Shown here piece by piece: positions 23,980-37,327 of a DNA stretch of 64,000 nt. The notes under the pieces were generated by a model that was not told the origin of the DNA, made no database searches, and worked only from the letters and a program-made list of their open reading frames with translations. Made by a program: the position numbers and the translations under genes. Origin of the DNA: Gynuella sunshinyii YC6258. Its GTDB lineage: Bacteria; Pseudomonadota; Gammaproteobacteria; Pseudomonadales; Natronospirillaceae. The stretch lies in NCBI RefSeq assembly GCF_000940805.1, contig NZ_CP007142.1:534593-598592 (forward strand). Direction: 5' to 3'. The first letter of the stretch is position 1; every line of letters begins with the position of its first letter.

Positions 23980-25446
23980 GTGTCTGAGACTGTTTGGCAA
24001 CAATGTTTAAGTGAGCTGGAGATAGAAATACCCAGCCAGCAGTTTAATACCTGGATCAGGCCATTACAGGTCGTTGAGAATGATCAGGAAGTTATTCTGA
24101 GTGCTCCCAATCGGTTTGTGATGGATTGGGTGAAAGAAAAGTATCTTGATCAGATTATGGCCATCCTCAGCGGATTGGGAAGATCAGATATAAAGGTGGT
24201 AATTGGTCAGAGAAAAGAGGCAGCCATGACCAGTTTTAACTCACCGGCCAGTGGCTATATACGATCGGGGGCACCCGTTTCGACTGATAATAGTAAGGGC
24301 CAGTATTACCCTCAGTCATCCACCTCTCAATCCAATCGTGTCATCGATATTGATAACAATGAAACCTCTGCCTCCAGGGAATATTCCCCTGCCTCTCATT
24401 CTCTGGAAGATAGTGCAGCACCACTGGAAAACTATCTCAGCCCCCATTACACCTTTGAATACTTTGTTGAAGGCAAATCCAATCAGCTGGCCCTAGCCGC
24501 TGCACAACAGGTAGCGGAGAATGCTGGCGGTGCATATAACCCACTATTCATATATGGTGGAGTGGGACTTGGAAAGACCCATCTTATGCAGGCTGTTGGG
24601 CATAGTATTTTAAGAAAAAATCCGAATGCAAGGGTGATGTATTTGCCTTCCGAGACCTTTGTTCAGGATATGGTTAAGGCGCTACAGAGAAACGCGATTA
24701 ATGAATTTAAGCGTTTTTATCGCAGTCTGGATGCACTTTTGATTGACGACATACAATTTTTTGCTGGTAAGGATCGCTCTCAGGAGGAATTTTTCCATAC
24801 ATTTAATGCGTTACTTGAAGGGAATCAACAGGTTATTTTAACGTGTGATCGTTTCCATAAAGAAATTACCGGTGTTGAAGACAGGTTAAAAAGTCGTTTC
24901 AGCTGGGGATTGACGGTTCAGGTCGAACCACCTGATTTGGAGACGCGGGTAGCGATTCTGATGAAGAAAGCAGATGAAACCGGTATTCATTTGCCACAGG
25001 ATGCGGGATTTTTTATTGCGCAGCTGGTCCGTTCAAATGTCAGGGAGCTTGAAGGGGCGTTAAAACGTGTCGTTGCCAATGCCCATTTTACGGGTGCTCA
25101 AATTTCTGTCCAATTGGTCAAAGATTCTTTGCGTGATCTGCTGGATCTGCAGAAGAAACAAGTTAGCATAGAAAATATTCAGCGCACGGTATCTGAGTAT
25201 TTTAAAATCAAAGTTGGTGATTTGAATTCCAAGCGTCGGTCCAGAAGTGTGGCGAGACCACGGCAGATAGCAATGGCTCTGGCAAAGGAACTGACTAACC
25301 ATAGTTTGCCTGAAATAGGAGATTCTTTTGGTGGCCGTGACCATACAACCGTGTTGCATGCGTGTCGTAAAATAAAAGACTTGCGTGAAAAAGATTTGGA
25401 TATCAGAGAGGACTACGACAACCTTCTAAGGACTCTGACAACCTGA
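23980..25446 (+). CDS. dnaA: Chromosomal replication initiator DnaA
   Basis: 488 residues from a GTG start at 23980, preceded by AGCAGGA. Domain I (1-85, [24 protein letters not shown]), a variable Ser/Asn-rich linker (about 86-150), AAA+ domain III with Walker [10 protein letters not shown] (about 192-200) and Walker [10 protein letters not shown], and DNA-binding domain IV with [15 protein letters not shown] near the C-terminus, which reads the DnaA boxes in the gap upstream. Binds ATP and opens oriC. Followed by dnaN after 67 bp. Confidence 0.98.
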   Translation: MSETVWQQCLSELEIEIPSQQFNTWIRPLQVVENDQEVILSAPNRFVMDWVKEKYLDQIMAILSGLGRSDIKVVIGQRKEAAMTSFNSPASGYIRSGAPVSTDNSKGQYYPQSSTSQSNRVIDIDNNETSASREYSPASHSLEDSAAPLENYLSPHYTFEYFVEGKSNQLALAAAQQVAENAGGAYNPLFIYGGVGLGKTHLMQAVGHSILRKNPNARVMYLPSETFVQDMVKALQRNAINEFKRFYRSLDALLIDDIQFFAGKDRSQEEFFHTFNALLEGNQQVILTCDRFHKEITGVEDRLKSRFSWGLTVQVEPPDLETRVAILMKKADETGIHLPQDAGFFIAQLVRSNVRELEGALKRVVANAHFTGAQISVQLVKDSLRDLLDLQKKQVSIENIQRTVSEYFKIKVGDLNSKRRSRSVARPRQIAMALAKELTNHSLPEIGDSFGGRDHTTVLHACRKIKDLREKDLDIREDYDNLLRTLTT

Positions 25447-25513
25447 TAAAATTCAGCATATTCGGCGACCCTTTTCAATTAATAAGATTTTTACCCAATA
25501 AGTGAGAAATAGG

Positions 25514-26620
25514 ATGATTAAATTTTCGGTGCCAAGGGATGCTCTGATCAGACCTTTGCAACTTGTTTCCGGTGTCGTTGAGCGTCGGCAAACTTTACCT
25601 GTTTTATCGAATTTGTTGGTGGTGTTGGAAAATAATCAGATTTCACTAACCGGAACAGATTTAGAAGTCGAACTTATTGGCAGGTTATCTATAGAAGGGC
25701 CGGCTTCTGATGGTGAAGTGACAATTCCTGCCAAAAAATTAATGGATATTGTTAAGTCGCTACCAGATGACGCGATGATTACTTTTTCAACCGACGAAAG
25801 TCGAGTCATCATTACCAGCGGTAGAAGCCGTTTTACTTTGTCCACATTGCCTGCGTCTGAATTTCCTAACGTCGAAGATGAACAAGACAATCTGACCTTT
25901 GGCGTCGACCAACAGATATTGAAGGGACTTATCGATGCCACATCGTTCGCAATGGCTCAACAGGATGTTCGCTACTACTTAAATGGCATGCTGCTGGAGA
26001 TATACCAGGGCCATATGCGTACCGTCGCCACTGATGGCCATAGACTGGCCCTGAGCTCTGTAGAAATGGATATGGTCACGGAGGGTCGCAGGCAGGTCAT
26101 TATTCCTCGCAAAGGGATATTGGAATTAGCCCGACTGTTGGGGGAGGGAACTGGTGAGGTGCAGGTTTCTATCGGTAGCAATCATGTTCGAGTAAAAACT
26201 CCAGGCTTTACCTTCACCTCCAAACTGGTAGATGGGAAGTTTCCTGACTATGAGCGTGTGTTACCGAAGGGTGGTGATAAGATCATTGTTGCAGAACGGG
26301 CTGAGTGTAAATCGGTTTTTGGGCGAGCGGCTATTTTATCTAATGAAAAGTACCGGGGTGTCAGAATCATTTTACAGGATGGTAATCTGCAGGTTCTTGC
26401 TAATAACCCGGAGCAGGAAGAAGCCGAGGAGAACATGGCGGTGGACTATGACGGCGAAAGACTGGAGCTCGGTTTTAACGTGAATTATCTGTTGGATGTT
26501 TTCAATGTTATCAATGGTGATCAGGTTCAAATGATCATGTCTGATCCCAATAGCAGTACTTTAATTCACGACGCAGAAAATAAAGGGTCTCTTTACGTTG
26601 TGATGCCTATGCGGCTTTGA
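25514..26620 (+). CDS. dnaN: DNA polymerase III beta sliding clamp
   Basis: 368 residues from ATG 25514 (MIKFSVPRDALIRPLQ), agreeing with the usual length near 366; a GTG at 25502 in frame is an unlikely start. Three repeated clamp domains; LTGTDLEVELIGR and the C-terminal VVMPMRL are typical. The dimeric ring tethers polymerase and many repair proteins to DNA. Part of the dnaA-dnaN-recF-gyrB operon-like block. Confidence 0.98.
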   Translation: MIKFSVPRDALIRPLQLVSGVVERRQTLPVLSNLLVVLENNQISLTGTDLEVELIGRLSIEGPASDGEVTIPAKKLMDIVKSLPDDAMITFSTDESRVIITSGRSRFTLSTLPASEFPNVEDEQDNLTFGVDQQILKGLIDATSFAMAQQDVRYYLNGMLLEIYQGHMRTVATDGHRLALSSVEMDMVTEGRRQVIIPRKGILELARLLGEGTGEVQVSIGSNHVRVKTPGFTFTSKLVDGKFPDYERVLPKGGDKIIVAERAECKSVFGRAAILSNEKYRGVRIILQDGNLQVLANNPEQEEAEENMAVDYDGERLELGFNVNYLLDVFNVINGDQVQMIMSDPNSSTLIHDAENKGSLYVVMPMRL

Positions 26621-26636
26621 TGAACTTAATTAGATA

Positions 26637-30144
<3,508 letters not shown>

Positions 30145-30181
30145 CTTATTCAAAGTGTGTAGTATTTTTTGAGATGAATGA

Positions 30182-30206
30182 AGCAGCCTTTATGGCTGCT
30201 TTTTTC
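30182..30206 (+). terminator. Rho-independent terminator after gyrB
   Basis: AAGCAGCC / GGCTGCTT hairpin with a short TTTAT loop followed by TTTT, 38 bp behind the gyrB stop. Closes the dnaA-gyrB block. Confidence 0.8.
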
Positions 30207-30357
30207 TACGCTGACTAAAAAGTTGGATGATGATTTGTGCTGGTATTCAAATTATTGAGTAAAACGACTTTAACCTATATTGCTTCCAAGCTCGTTTATG
30301 GTAGTGGGCAAATTTTCCACTTTTCTTTTTATATCCTGGTAACGAAGGACTTTATTT

Positions 30358-32163
30358 GTGTTAAAAGTAATAAAGAGTAATCTGGCTTTTTTCCTGAAGA
30401 CCTGTGTATTCAGTATCGTTATTGTTTCGTTAATAATTACCCGCAATGCAATGATGGCAGCGTCGCCCGACACTTACCTTGGCCAGATCTACTATCCGTT
30501 GGCTGTCACGGGTCAGGCATATATGCTACATCTGGTTCTGCTCATAATATTCACGGTAATTTCATGGCTCCCAAAACGGTTGTTCAATGGATTATTAGTT
30601 ATTATATTAACTTCTTTGAATTTCACCTTGCTGCTTGATAGTCAATTGTTTCAGCTATACCGCTTTCATCTCGATATGTTTTTTATCAAGATGTTCTTTA
30701 TCGATATGGATGGGATGGGTGTTTCATATGGAACAGTTGGTCTTGGGGTGGGGGTACTGTTAGCAATCCTGCTACTGTTTATTGCATTGACTCAGTATGC
30801 TCCCAGGTTGCTTTCAAACGGTAAAACAGCGGCTTTTTGGAGCCTATTGTTTGTGAGCACCCTGATAGGGCAATGTATTCATGCCTGGGCATATGCTCAT
30901 AGCATGAGAGAGGTTGTTTCTTTTTCTCAGGTCATTCCATGGTATCAACCGTTAATTGCGAATGACGATATTCAAAAATGGGGATTACTCAATGAATCCC
31001 TGCGTCAGGATAATCTGAATATTTCTGTTAAGTCCTCTGGGACATTCCACTATCCAAAATCTCCTCTGCAATGCCAGGAAAGTAAAGAAGATTACAATAT
31101 TGTTTATATCGTTCTGGAAAGCTGGCGTTTTGATCAATTAAAGCCGGAAATTGTTCCTAATATCTATCAGATAGGTAAAGAATCTTTGATGTTTACCCAT
31201 CACCTGAGTGGTGGAAACGTGACGGATAAAGGCCTGTTCAGTCTGATGTACGGTACATCTGCTATCTATTGGGAGGATGCTTTGGGAGCTGGTTCTGAAC
31301 CAGCATTGGTAAGTGCGTTGAAGCAGAAGGATTATCAGTTTTATATCCTGGCTAACCAGAATATTGAACGTACTAAAGCCCAGGATTTGTTTTTTAAAGG
31401 CATCACGGCGATACAGAACCATCAGGAAGGCAGTTCAACGGAAGGAGATCAGGGGCTTGGTCCCAAGCTTATGACGGCAATAGATAATCATCCCAATCAA
31501 TCGTTTTTCAGCTTTCTATTCTTCAACAGTACGCATTACCGATACCTCACTCCTGAAGGGTTCAAAAAGCCGTTTCTTCCAGCAGAGATGATTGAGGTTT
31601 CAGAGGTTGACAATACGACAGATCCGACACCGTATCTGAATCAATATTTTAATGCCGGCCACTTTATTGACCAGCTTGTCGGACAAATCCGAAGCGGACT
31701 GGAACAACGTAATCTTTGGGATAAGACCATTGTGGTGATCACCGGAGATCATGGCGAAGAATTTAACGAGTCTGGTAAAAACTACTGGGGACATGGCAGT
31801 AACTTCAGTCGTTATCAGTTGCAAGTTCCTCTGGTCATTCATTGGCCTGGGAAGCAGGAATTGATTGAACATCGAACGACTCACGAGGATATTTCTCCTA
31901 CGCTGGCGATAGAAGCAATAGGGTGTGAAAACACATATGGCGATATATCAACGGGGTCCAGTCTATTCAGTCGTGATAAAAGAACGTTGATTGCGCAGAG
32001 TTATGTGAATACTGCAATTATCGAAAATCGTACTGTTAATGAACTTTATCCCGGTTACATCAAAGTCTACGACTTAAATGATATAAATGAACATGCAAAA
32101 TCCCCGGAGGGATTGTTGCAGGCAACGCAGGAAATAAAGTCGCACTTTCGTATTCAGAACTGA
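30358..32163 (+). CDS. YejM/PbgA-like inner-membrane sulfatase-domain protein
   Basis: 601 residues from GTG 30358 (GAAGGA Shine-Dalgarno at proper spacing). Five membrane helices in the first ~190 residues with features of the DUF3413 domain (LLDSQLFQLYRFHLDMFF, SFSQVIPWYQPL), then a periplasmic sulfatase/alkaline-phosphatase-like domain (YIVLESWRFDQLKPEIVPNI, VTDKGLFSLMYG, ITGDHGEEFNESG, GHGSNFSRYQLQVPL). The architecture is that of YejM (PbgA/LapC), which in enterobacteria senses lipopolysaccharide and controls LpxC turnover through LapB. The GDHGEEF metal-ligand motif is intact, so hydrolytic activity is possible. Stands alone after gyrB. Confidence 0.85.
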   Translation: MLKVIKSNLAFFLKTCVFSIVIVSLIITRNAMMAASPDTYLGQIYYPLAVTGQAYMLHLVLLIIFTVISWLPKRLFNGLLVIILTSLNFTLLLDSQLFQLYRFHLDMFFIKMFFIDMDGMGVSYGTVGLGVGVLLAILLLFIALTQYAPRLLSNGKTAAFWSLLFVSTLIGQCIHAWAYAHSMREVVSFSQVIPWYQPLIANDDIQKWGLLNESLRQDNLNISVKSSGTFHYPKSPLQCQESKEDYNIVYIVLESWRFDQLKPEIVPNIYQIGKESLMFTHHLSGGNVTDKGLFSLMYGTSAIYWEDALGAGSEPALVSALKQKDYQFYILANQNIERTKAQDLFFKGITAIQNHQEGSSTEGDQGLGPKLMTAIDNHPNQSFFSFLFFNSTHYRYLTPEGFKKPFLPAEMIEVSEVDNTTDPTPYLNQYFNAGHFIDQLVGQIRSGLEQRNLWDKTIVVITGDHGEEFNESGKNYWGHGSNFSRYQLQVPLVIHWPGKQELIEHRTTHEDISPTLAIEAIGCENTYGDISTGSSLFSRDKRTLIAQSYVNTAIIENRTVNELYPGYIKVYDLNDINEHAKSPEGLLQATQEIKSHFRIQN

Positions 32164-32178
32164 CAGGTGGATAATAGC

Positions 32179-32209
32179 CCAATGATCCGGATTAAATTCC
32201 GGTCATTGG
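32179..32209. terminator. Hairpin between convergent sulfatase and HAD genes
   Basis: CCAATGA-T-CCGG / CCGG-TCATTGG stem with an 8-nt AT loop, 15 bp after the sulfatase stop and 33 bp before the end of the HAD gene. Poor T-run; likely bidirectional but weakly supported as a terminator. Confidence 0.45.
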
Positions 32210-32241
32210 CTTGATTGGGCTGTTAATGATGTTTGCAAACG

Positions 32242-32847
32242 TCATATACAGTCATTTAAATGTTGTAGGCTTTGTTGAATATCCTCAGGACCGAACACCT
32301 GAAAACTGTGTATGCCAAGAGATTTTGCAGCTTCGACATTAATGAGACCATCATCGAAAAAACATACTTCACCGGGCTCTACCGCCATGTGTTCCAGAGC
32401 ACGAAGATAGATCTCTTGATCCGGCTTCATGCAACCCATTTCAAAAGACAGAAATATGTCATCAAAATGCTCCAACAGGCCATAATTTTCCCGTACTTCT
32501 GAAATATGTGGAGGATTGGTATTGGACAGCAACGCCAGGCGATAGTGTTTTCTTAATTCGGCCAGAATTTCTTTGGCACTGGATTTGGGGCCGGCCAGCA
32601 TTTCCATGAAGTCCTTCTGTATTTCCTGCTCGTTTTTGGTAATGCCAAACTCTTGTCGAAAATGACTGATAAATTGATCGAAGCTCGATTGACCGGTCTC
32701 AAAAGCCTTCGCTGCTTCTGAATTGATCCATGCCTGATGAAGCTGCTCAATAGGTACATCCCGTTGCAACAACGCAGACACTTTTTCCCGCCAGCGAAGG
32801 TCGACGAGAACACCGCCTAAATCTATTAATAGAGTTGTGATTTTCAT
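32242..32847 (-). CDS. HAD-superfamily phosphatase (HAD-IA, YihX-like)
   Basis: 201 residues. Motif I LLIDLGGVLVDL carries the nucleophile Asp9; the second Asp position is Gly, as in the YihX-type subgroup. An alpha-helical cap (about 18-90), motif II LLSNTNPPH, and motif III with the conserved Lys and acidic pair (GCMKPDQEIY ... CFFDDGLINVEAAK) follow. YihX itself dephosphorylates alpha-glucose-1-phosphate; the substrate here is unknown. Divergent from the peroxiredoxin gene. Confidence 0.85.
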   Translation of the reverse strand: MKITTLLIDLGGVLVDLRWREKVSALLQRDVPIEQLHQAWINSEAAKAFETGQSSFDQFISHFRQEFGITKNEQEIQKDFMEMLAGPKSSAKEILAELRKHYRLALLSNTNPPHISEVRENYGLLEHFDDIFLSFEMGCMKPDQEIYLRALEHMAVEPGEVCFFDDGLINVEAAKSLGIHSFQVFGPEDIQQSLQHLNDCI

Positions 32848-32966
32848 AATATACCTTATAACTACGCTAGGTTATTAGCGTGTATAAATTCATCCAGAAT
32901 AACCATGCCGTTTAAGCCTTAAGGCTTAGACCGCACACTCTTTTCTCCAAAAAAAGGAAACCCGTA

Positions 32967-33446
32967 ATGGCTATCAACGTAGGTGAGAAACTACCAGAAG
33001 CTACTTTCCATGTCCTGGAAAATGAAGGCATGAAAGAATATAGCACCCAGGATTTGTTTGCTGGTAAAACTGTCGCACTGTTTGCTGTACCCGGCGCCTA
33101 TACCCCAACATGCAGTGCTGCCCATGTTCCGAGCTTTGTCATTAACTTTGACCGTCTGAAAGAAAAAGGCATCGATACCGTTGCCTGTGTGTCAGTGAAT
33201 GATGCGTTTGTTATGAAACACTGGGGAGAAAATCAGAACGCCGAAAATCTGCTGATGCTTGCAGATGGTTCAGCGTCATTTACCAAAGCCGTAGGTCTGG
33301 AACTCGATTTGACTGCACGTGGTATGGGAATACGTTCGCAACGTTATTCAATGCTGGTGAAAGATGGGGTAGTGACGCAACTGAATATCGATGAGCCAGG
33401 TAAATACGAAGTCAGTGATGCTGAAACTCTGTTGAGCCAGCTTTAA
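32967..33446 (+). CDS. Prx5-type peroxiredoxin
   Basis: 159 residues. Redoxin fold of the human-Prx5/PrxII-like group. The peroxidatic cysteine is Cys49 in VPGAYTPTCSAAHVPSF, with the Thr and Pro of the active site; a further Cys74 is present. It reduces hydrogen and organic peroxides, probably with glutaredoxin or thioredoxin. Preceded by AAAAAAGGAAA (Shine-Dalgarno). Its stop overlaps the end of the convergent aroE by 4 bases. Confidence 0.9.
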   Translation: MAINVGEKLPEATFHVLENEGMKEYSTQDLFAGKTVALFAVPGAYTPTCSAAHVPSFVINFDRLKEKGIDTVACVSVNDAFVMKHWGENQNAENLLMLADGSASFTKAVGLELDLTARGMGIRSQRYSMLVKDGVVTQLNIDEPGKYEVSDAETLLSQL

Positions 33447-34264
33447 AGGCTGGCTCTCAGTTTATCAATAACACTGGAGGTGTCAGTAACTGTTACTTCC
33501 CGCCATACCTGAAATGACTCGGCGGCTTGCTCTACCAGCATGCCGAGTCCATCGATGCACTTTGCGGCTCCGAGAGACTTGGCCCAGGCATTAAATCGAG
33601 TGTCACCAGAACCGTACATCATGTCATAGCAGACAATATCACCGTGAATCAGCGATTCTGGAACGGGTGGTACTTGGTCATGAAGGCTTGCTGATGTGCC
33701 ATTGATAATGAGGTCAAAGTGTCCACTCAGGGCCTCATAAGGGCTGCCTTCAATGCTGCCATACTCAGAGAATAACTTAGCCAACAAAGTGGCTTTTTCA
33801 ACCGTGCGATTGGAGATGACGATTTGTTCAGGGTTTTGTTGTAATACAGGATGTAAAACGCCTCTGACGGCTCCTCCGGCTCCCAACATCAGAATCCGCT
33901 TACCCGTCAGTGAAATTTGATGGTTGGCAGTCAGGTCTCTGACTAATCCTGCACCATCGGTGTTGTCCGCATACAACTTGCCATTGCTTAGTTTTTTTAA
34001 CGTATTGGCTGCGCCGGCAGTAGCTGCCCGTACACTGTGTTCGTCCGCCAGACGATAAGCATTCTCCTTAAATGGAACGGTAATATTGGCTCCTTTCAGA
34101 TCTTGGGAAAACAGCTCTATAACGGTGTGATCGAATTGATCTGCTTCAACCAGATAGCGGTCATAAACGATATCCTGTCCACACATTTGCGCAAATTCAG
34201 CATGAATAAATGGAGACTTGCTCTGATGCACTGGATTGCCGATAACTAGATAACGATCACTCAC
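33443..34264 (-). CDS. aroE: Shikimate dehydrogenase
   Basis: 273 residues from a GTG start. Substrate site SKSPFIH, catalytic Lys in NITVPFKENAYRLAD, NTDGAGLVRDL, and NADP Rossmann loop MLGAGGAVRGV with the SNRTVEKA arm. Reduces 3-dehydroshikimate to shikimate in aromatic amino acid biosynthesis. Last gene of dprA-tsaC-aroE; 46 bp behind tsaC. Confidence 0.96.
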   Translation of the reverse strand: MSDRYLVIGNPVHQSKSPFIHAEFAQMCGQDIVYDRYLVEADQFDHTVIELFSQDLKGANITVPFKENAYRLADEHSVRAATAGAANTLKKLSNGKLYADNTDGAGLVRDLTANHQISLTGKRILMLGAGGAVRGVLHPVLQQNPEQIVISNRTVEKATLLAKLFSEYGSIEGSPYEALSGHFDLIINGTSASLHDQVPPVPESLIHGDIVCYDMMYGSGDTRFNAWAKSLGAAKCIDGLGMLVEQAAESFQVWREVTVTDTSSVIDKLRASL

Positions 34265-34310
34265 TGTAAATTTCTCTTCGTTAATAACGGATTAAGGCTT
34301 AAAGGTTGGG

Positions 34311-34859
34311 CTAGCGTATTTGGGCACCCGTCAGGGCATTACGGATCTGGCTGGGTTTGTTCAGGCCTGACGTTTCTCCAGGCAATATGTAATCAATCTG
34401 GTTGGCCAGTGTCTTTTGAATCTGGACTCTACGAACTGCAGCAGGTCTGGTGGCAACATTTGCAGATGTAGAAACCAACAATCCGCCCCAGGCATTGCAA
34501 AGTTCTCTGACTAACGGGTGTGCCGAAACACGAATGGCTACTGACGCGTGCTTTCCGGTGATCCATTTGGGTAACAACCCCATTTCCGGAAATACCCAAG
34601 TATGGGGTCCGGGCCAGCTTGCCAGTACAATCTGTCGGTTTTCCTCGGGAAGATTGCTTAGCCAGGGATTAACGTACTCAACTTTGGAAGTAATCAAGAT
34701 TAACCCTTTGTGCTCCGGACGATGTTTGATATCCAGAATTCGCTGAACTGCATGGCGATTAAATGGATTACAGCCCAGACCCCACACACCTTCGGTGGGG
34801 TAGGCAATAATATGACCTTGAGATAAATGCCGAATGGCTTTGGAAATATGTACGTTCAT
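34311..34859 (-). CDS. tsaC: Threonylcarbamoyl-AMP synthase
   Basis: 182 residues from ATG 34859 (MNVHISKAIRHLSQG); a GTG at 34883 would add 8 residues. YrdC/Sua5 fold with IIAYPTEGVWGLGCNPFN, the conserved KHRPEHKGLILI, PGPHTWVFP and LVSTSANVA segments. Makes threonylcarbamoyl-AMP from threonine, bicarbonate and ATP for the t6A modification of ANN-decoding tRNAs. Length suits TsaC rather than longer Sua5. Between dprA and aroE, the order usual in gammaproteobacteria. Confidence 0.95.
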   Translation of the reverse strand: MNVHISKAIRHLSQGHIIAYPTEGVWGLGCNPFNRHAVQRILDIKHRPEHKGLILITSKVEYVNPWLSNLPEENRQIVLASWPGPHTWVFPEMGLLPKWITGKHASVAIRVSAHPLVRELCNAWGGLLVSTSANVATRPAAVRRVQIQKTLANQIDYILPGETSGLNKPSQIRNALTGAQIR

Positions 34860-34892
34860 AAGCCCCGAACTATAAGCAAGCACGACATAAAA

Positions 34893-35981
34893 TCAAAGCC
34901 TTAAATAGCCTCCGGGTGACTGCAGAATAAGTCCTTCCAATTCCAGGGTGAGTAACCTTTCACTGAGCTCTGCAACTGAAAGCTGCGTCCTCGCGATAAT
35001 AAGATCCAAAGACGTTATTTCATAATCGATAGCATTCAGAACGGGATCATCAACTACCGCAGGTTTTACTGTTTTAACTGTCTGAGTGGTTTGCCCGAAT
35101 TCAACCAGAATATCCTCCACCGAGGCCACCAGTTTGGCACCTTGCTGTATCAACTGATTACATCCCTGACTTTGAGGATTATGGATATTACCGGGGATGG
35201 CAAAGACTTCCCGGCCTTGTTCCATCGCCTGATCGGCGGTAATTAATGAACCGCTGCCGGGAGCAGCTTCAATGACTAGAATACCTCTGCTCAGCCCGGA
35301 TATAATACGGTTTCGTCTGGGAAAATGCCGGGCCAGAGCAGCAGTGCCCACAGGAAACTCGGATACGATAGCGCCACATTGGCTCATCTGCTGAAACAAG
35401 AACCGATGTCGCTTGGGATAAATCTGATCCACGCCACAGCCCAGCACGCCGATGCTCGGGTAGCCGGATTCAGCGCAGCCGTTATGGGCAGCCCCATCGA
35501 TTCCAATGGCCAGGCCACTACAGATAAGCCAGTCCGAACGGGATAATTCACGGGCGAAGGTATCCGCGTTTTTCAAACCGATGGCGGATGCATGACGACT
35601 GCCTACGATACCAATCTGATTGCGGTGCAGATATTCCGGATGCCCCATTACGAACAGTACTGGAGGAGGATCAGGGATCTGTCTTAACTGCTCAGGATAA
35701 TCATCACTCTCAAGCGTTAGTATGTGGTGATTGGAACTGAACTCTAACCAATTAAGGTCGACAGCAATACCGTTCATGATCCAGCTGTTGGATTCGTGCT
35801 GTTGATATTGTTGACAGCTGACAATGACACGTTCTGAAAAACCGGCTTGACGCAGACGCTCGGGTTTTTCGGTCAGGAACTCTGCCGGAGATGGGTAGAA
35901 ATTAAGAACTGCAGTCTGCTTGATCGGGGATAGCCCGAGACGATTAAAGCCCAGCCAGGCCTTCAGGCGAATAACATCCAT
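34893..35981 (-). CDS. dprA: DNA-processing protein DprA
   Basis: 362 residues. SAM-like N-terminal helices, the Rossmann DNA-binding core (IGIVGSRHASAIGLKNA, ICSGLAIGIDGAAHNGC, GVLGCGVDQIYPKRH, GILVIEAAPGSGSLITADQAMEQGREVFAIPG) and a C-terminal winged helix. It protects incoming single-stranded DNA and loads RecA during natural transformation; many non-competent bacteria keep it. Precedes tsaC by 33 bp. Confidence 0.95.
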   Translation of the reverse strand: MDVIRLKAWLGFNRLGLSPIKQTAVLNFYPSPAEFLTEKPERLRQAGFSERVIVSCQQYQQHESNSWIMNGIAVDLNWLEFSSNHHILTLESDDYPEQLRQIPDPPPVLFVMGHPEYLHRNQIGIVGSRHASAIGLKNADTFARELSRSDWLICSGLAIGIDGAAHNGCAESGYPSIGVLGCGVDQIYPKRHRFLFQQMSQCGAIVSEFPVGTAALARHFPRRNRIISGLSRGILVIEAAPGSGSLITADQAMEQGREVFAIPGNIHNPQSQGCNQLIQQGAKLVASVEDILVEFGQTTQTVKTVKPAVVDDPVLNAIDYEITSLDLIIARTQLSVAELSERLLTLELEGLILQSPGGYLRL

Positions 35982-35997
35982 GTATCTATTCCTTAAA

Positions 35998-36030
35998 CAA
36001 AAAAGGCCCTCATAAATTGAGAGCCTTTTA
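35998..36030 (-). terminator. Terminator after the LysM gene
   Basis: In minus-strand sense AAAAGGCTCTCAATTTATG then AGGGCCTTTTTT: a hairpin AGGCTCTC / GAGGGCCT (one G-T pair) followed by a T-tract, 12 bp after the LysM stop and 17 bp before dprA. Confidence 0.7.
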
Positions 36031-36041
36031 TTTCCTATTTA

Positions 36042-37121
36042 TTAATATCCAGGAGTTTTGGTTTCGTCACCGATACTCAGAGGTCTGGTGGCCTCGAGTA
36101 TGATGCCATAGGACAACTTCTCAAAAGTCCGGAATATCATCAACATGCCGGCATTTTCCGTCGGCAGTTTAGTTGGTTTGTTGGTAATCGGATCCTTGAC
36201 CACGCCACCCTGATGCCAGACATGCAGGATGTTGCCAGGTTTCACACCTTCCCGATCACCAAGATTCAAGACCACGATATCGTACTGACCAATACCTCTG
36301 ACGCCTCGAAGAACTGCCAGAATCGAACCACTGACATATTCTTTGGGAGCGCTTGGATAAAATGTACTTTCAAGCAAGTCATTGCTGGCCACCATCAGGC
36401 GGTCGCCAATACGGACATTCTCATTGGAACGCTGGATCTGCAACGTGGAAATGTCGTTGTCATTACTGCGTTCAAATGTGGCATTGCCCATGCTCTGACC
36501 TTCATAGCCCAGAATTTCCGAGGTTTCGGGATCTACATAGGGGGTCGGGTTAGGACGGTAAATCTGGTAACTTGGAGCAGGGACTTCACCAAAATCACCT
36601 CTACCGTAAATGATATCACCGGCACCCAGCACTATGCGGCCTTCAAAACCTCCCAGAATATAGGGGGCGGCTACCAGCTCTTCACGATCAAAGATGCGGT
36701 TGCTTGAAAGGAAACTGTCGATGAACTCTCTTGGAATCGCGGGAATGGCGCTCTCGATAGGTTCTACGCGGACGGAAGGTCTTAATTTAACGACTCCGTT
36801 CTGCATGTTATCGGATTCCACTACAACAGATGAAGCAGCTCCACCGCGTCGTCCGATGGTCAGCTTGCGCTCTCCACCGACTGTAATAAAACCGATCTCG
36901 TCACCCGGATAAATCAGGTGAGGATTTTCAATTTGGGGATTGATATACCAGATTTCGGGCCACAACCAAGGATCTTCTAAAAACATATTAGAAATTCCCC
37001 AGAGGGTATCCCCTTTTTTAACTACATATCGCTCCGGGACATCTGGCCGCAATTTCACGACATCTGCAAAGACGGCAGATGCGAATAATAGTCCGATGAC
37101 AGCGATCCACAATTTCCTCAT
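36042..37121 (-). CDS. LysM-domain peptidoglycan-binding protein
   Basis: 359 residues from ATG 37121, which has AAGGGA upstream; ATG 37142 is a weaker option. Signal peptide (MRKLWIAVIGLLFASAVFA), then one LysM domain (about 30-80: YVVKKGDTLWGISNMFLEDPWLWPEIWYINPQ) followed by a long beta-rich region of unknown fold (ILHVWHQGG near the end). A LysM protein in this place, divergent from def-fmt and upstream of dprA, is conserved in Pseudomonas and relatives. Periplasmic or cell-wall-associated; role unknown. Confidence 0.88.
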   Translation of the reverse strand: MRKLWIAVIGLLFASAVFADVVKLRPDVPERYVVKKGDTLWGISNMFLEDPWLWPEIWYINPQIENPHLIYPGDEIGFITVGGERKLTIGRRGGAASSVVVESDNMQNGVVKLRPSVRVEPIESAIPAIPREFIDSFLSSNRIFDREELVAAPYILGGFEGRIVLGAGDIIYGRGDFGEVPAPSYQIYRPNPTPYVDPETSEILGYEGQSMGNATFERSNDNDISTLQIQRSNENVRIGDRLMVASNDLLESTFYPSAPKEYVSGSILAVLRGVRGIGQYDIVVLNLGDREGVKPGNILHVWHQGGVVKDPITNKPTKLPTENAGMLMIFRTFEKLSYGIILEATRPLSIGDETKTPGY

Positions 37122-37327
37122 GGCAGGAATCCCTTGTATCATTCATGGTTAGCTTGGCTGTTTGCCCCGGGAGGTTAGAAATAATCGCCCGGGACCCATA
37201 TAGTAGCTTACAGCAAATAATAGGCTTTCGGCATAACTCTATGCCCATTCTCTTACTAGAATGGAATGGAGTTCAACTTTTATCTTAGCAGTCAATGCTC
37301 TAACCGCACATTTTAAACTGAATTGTT

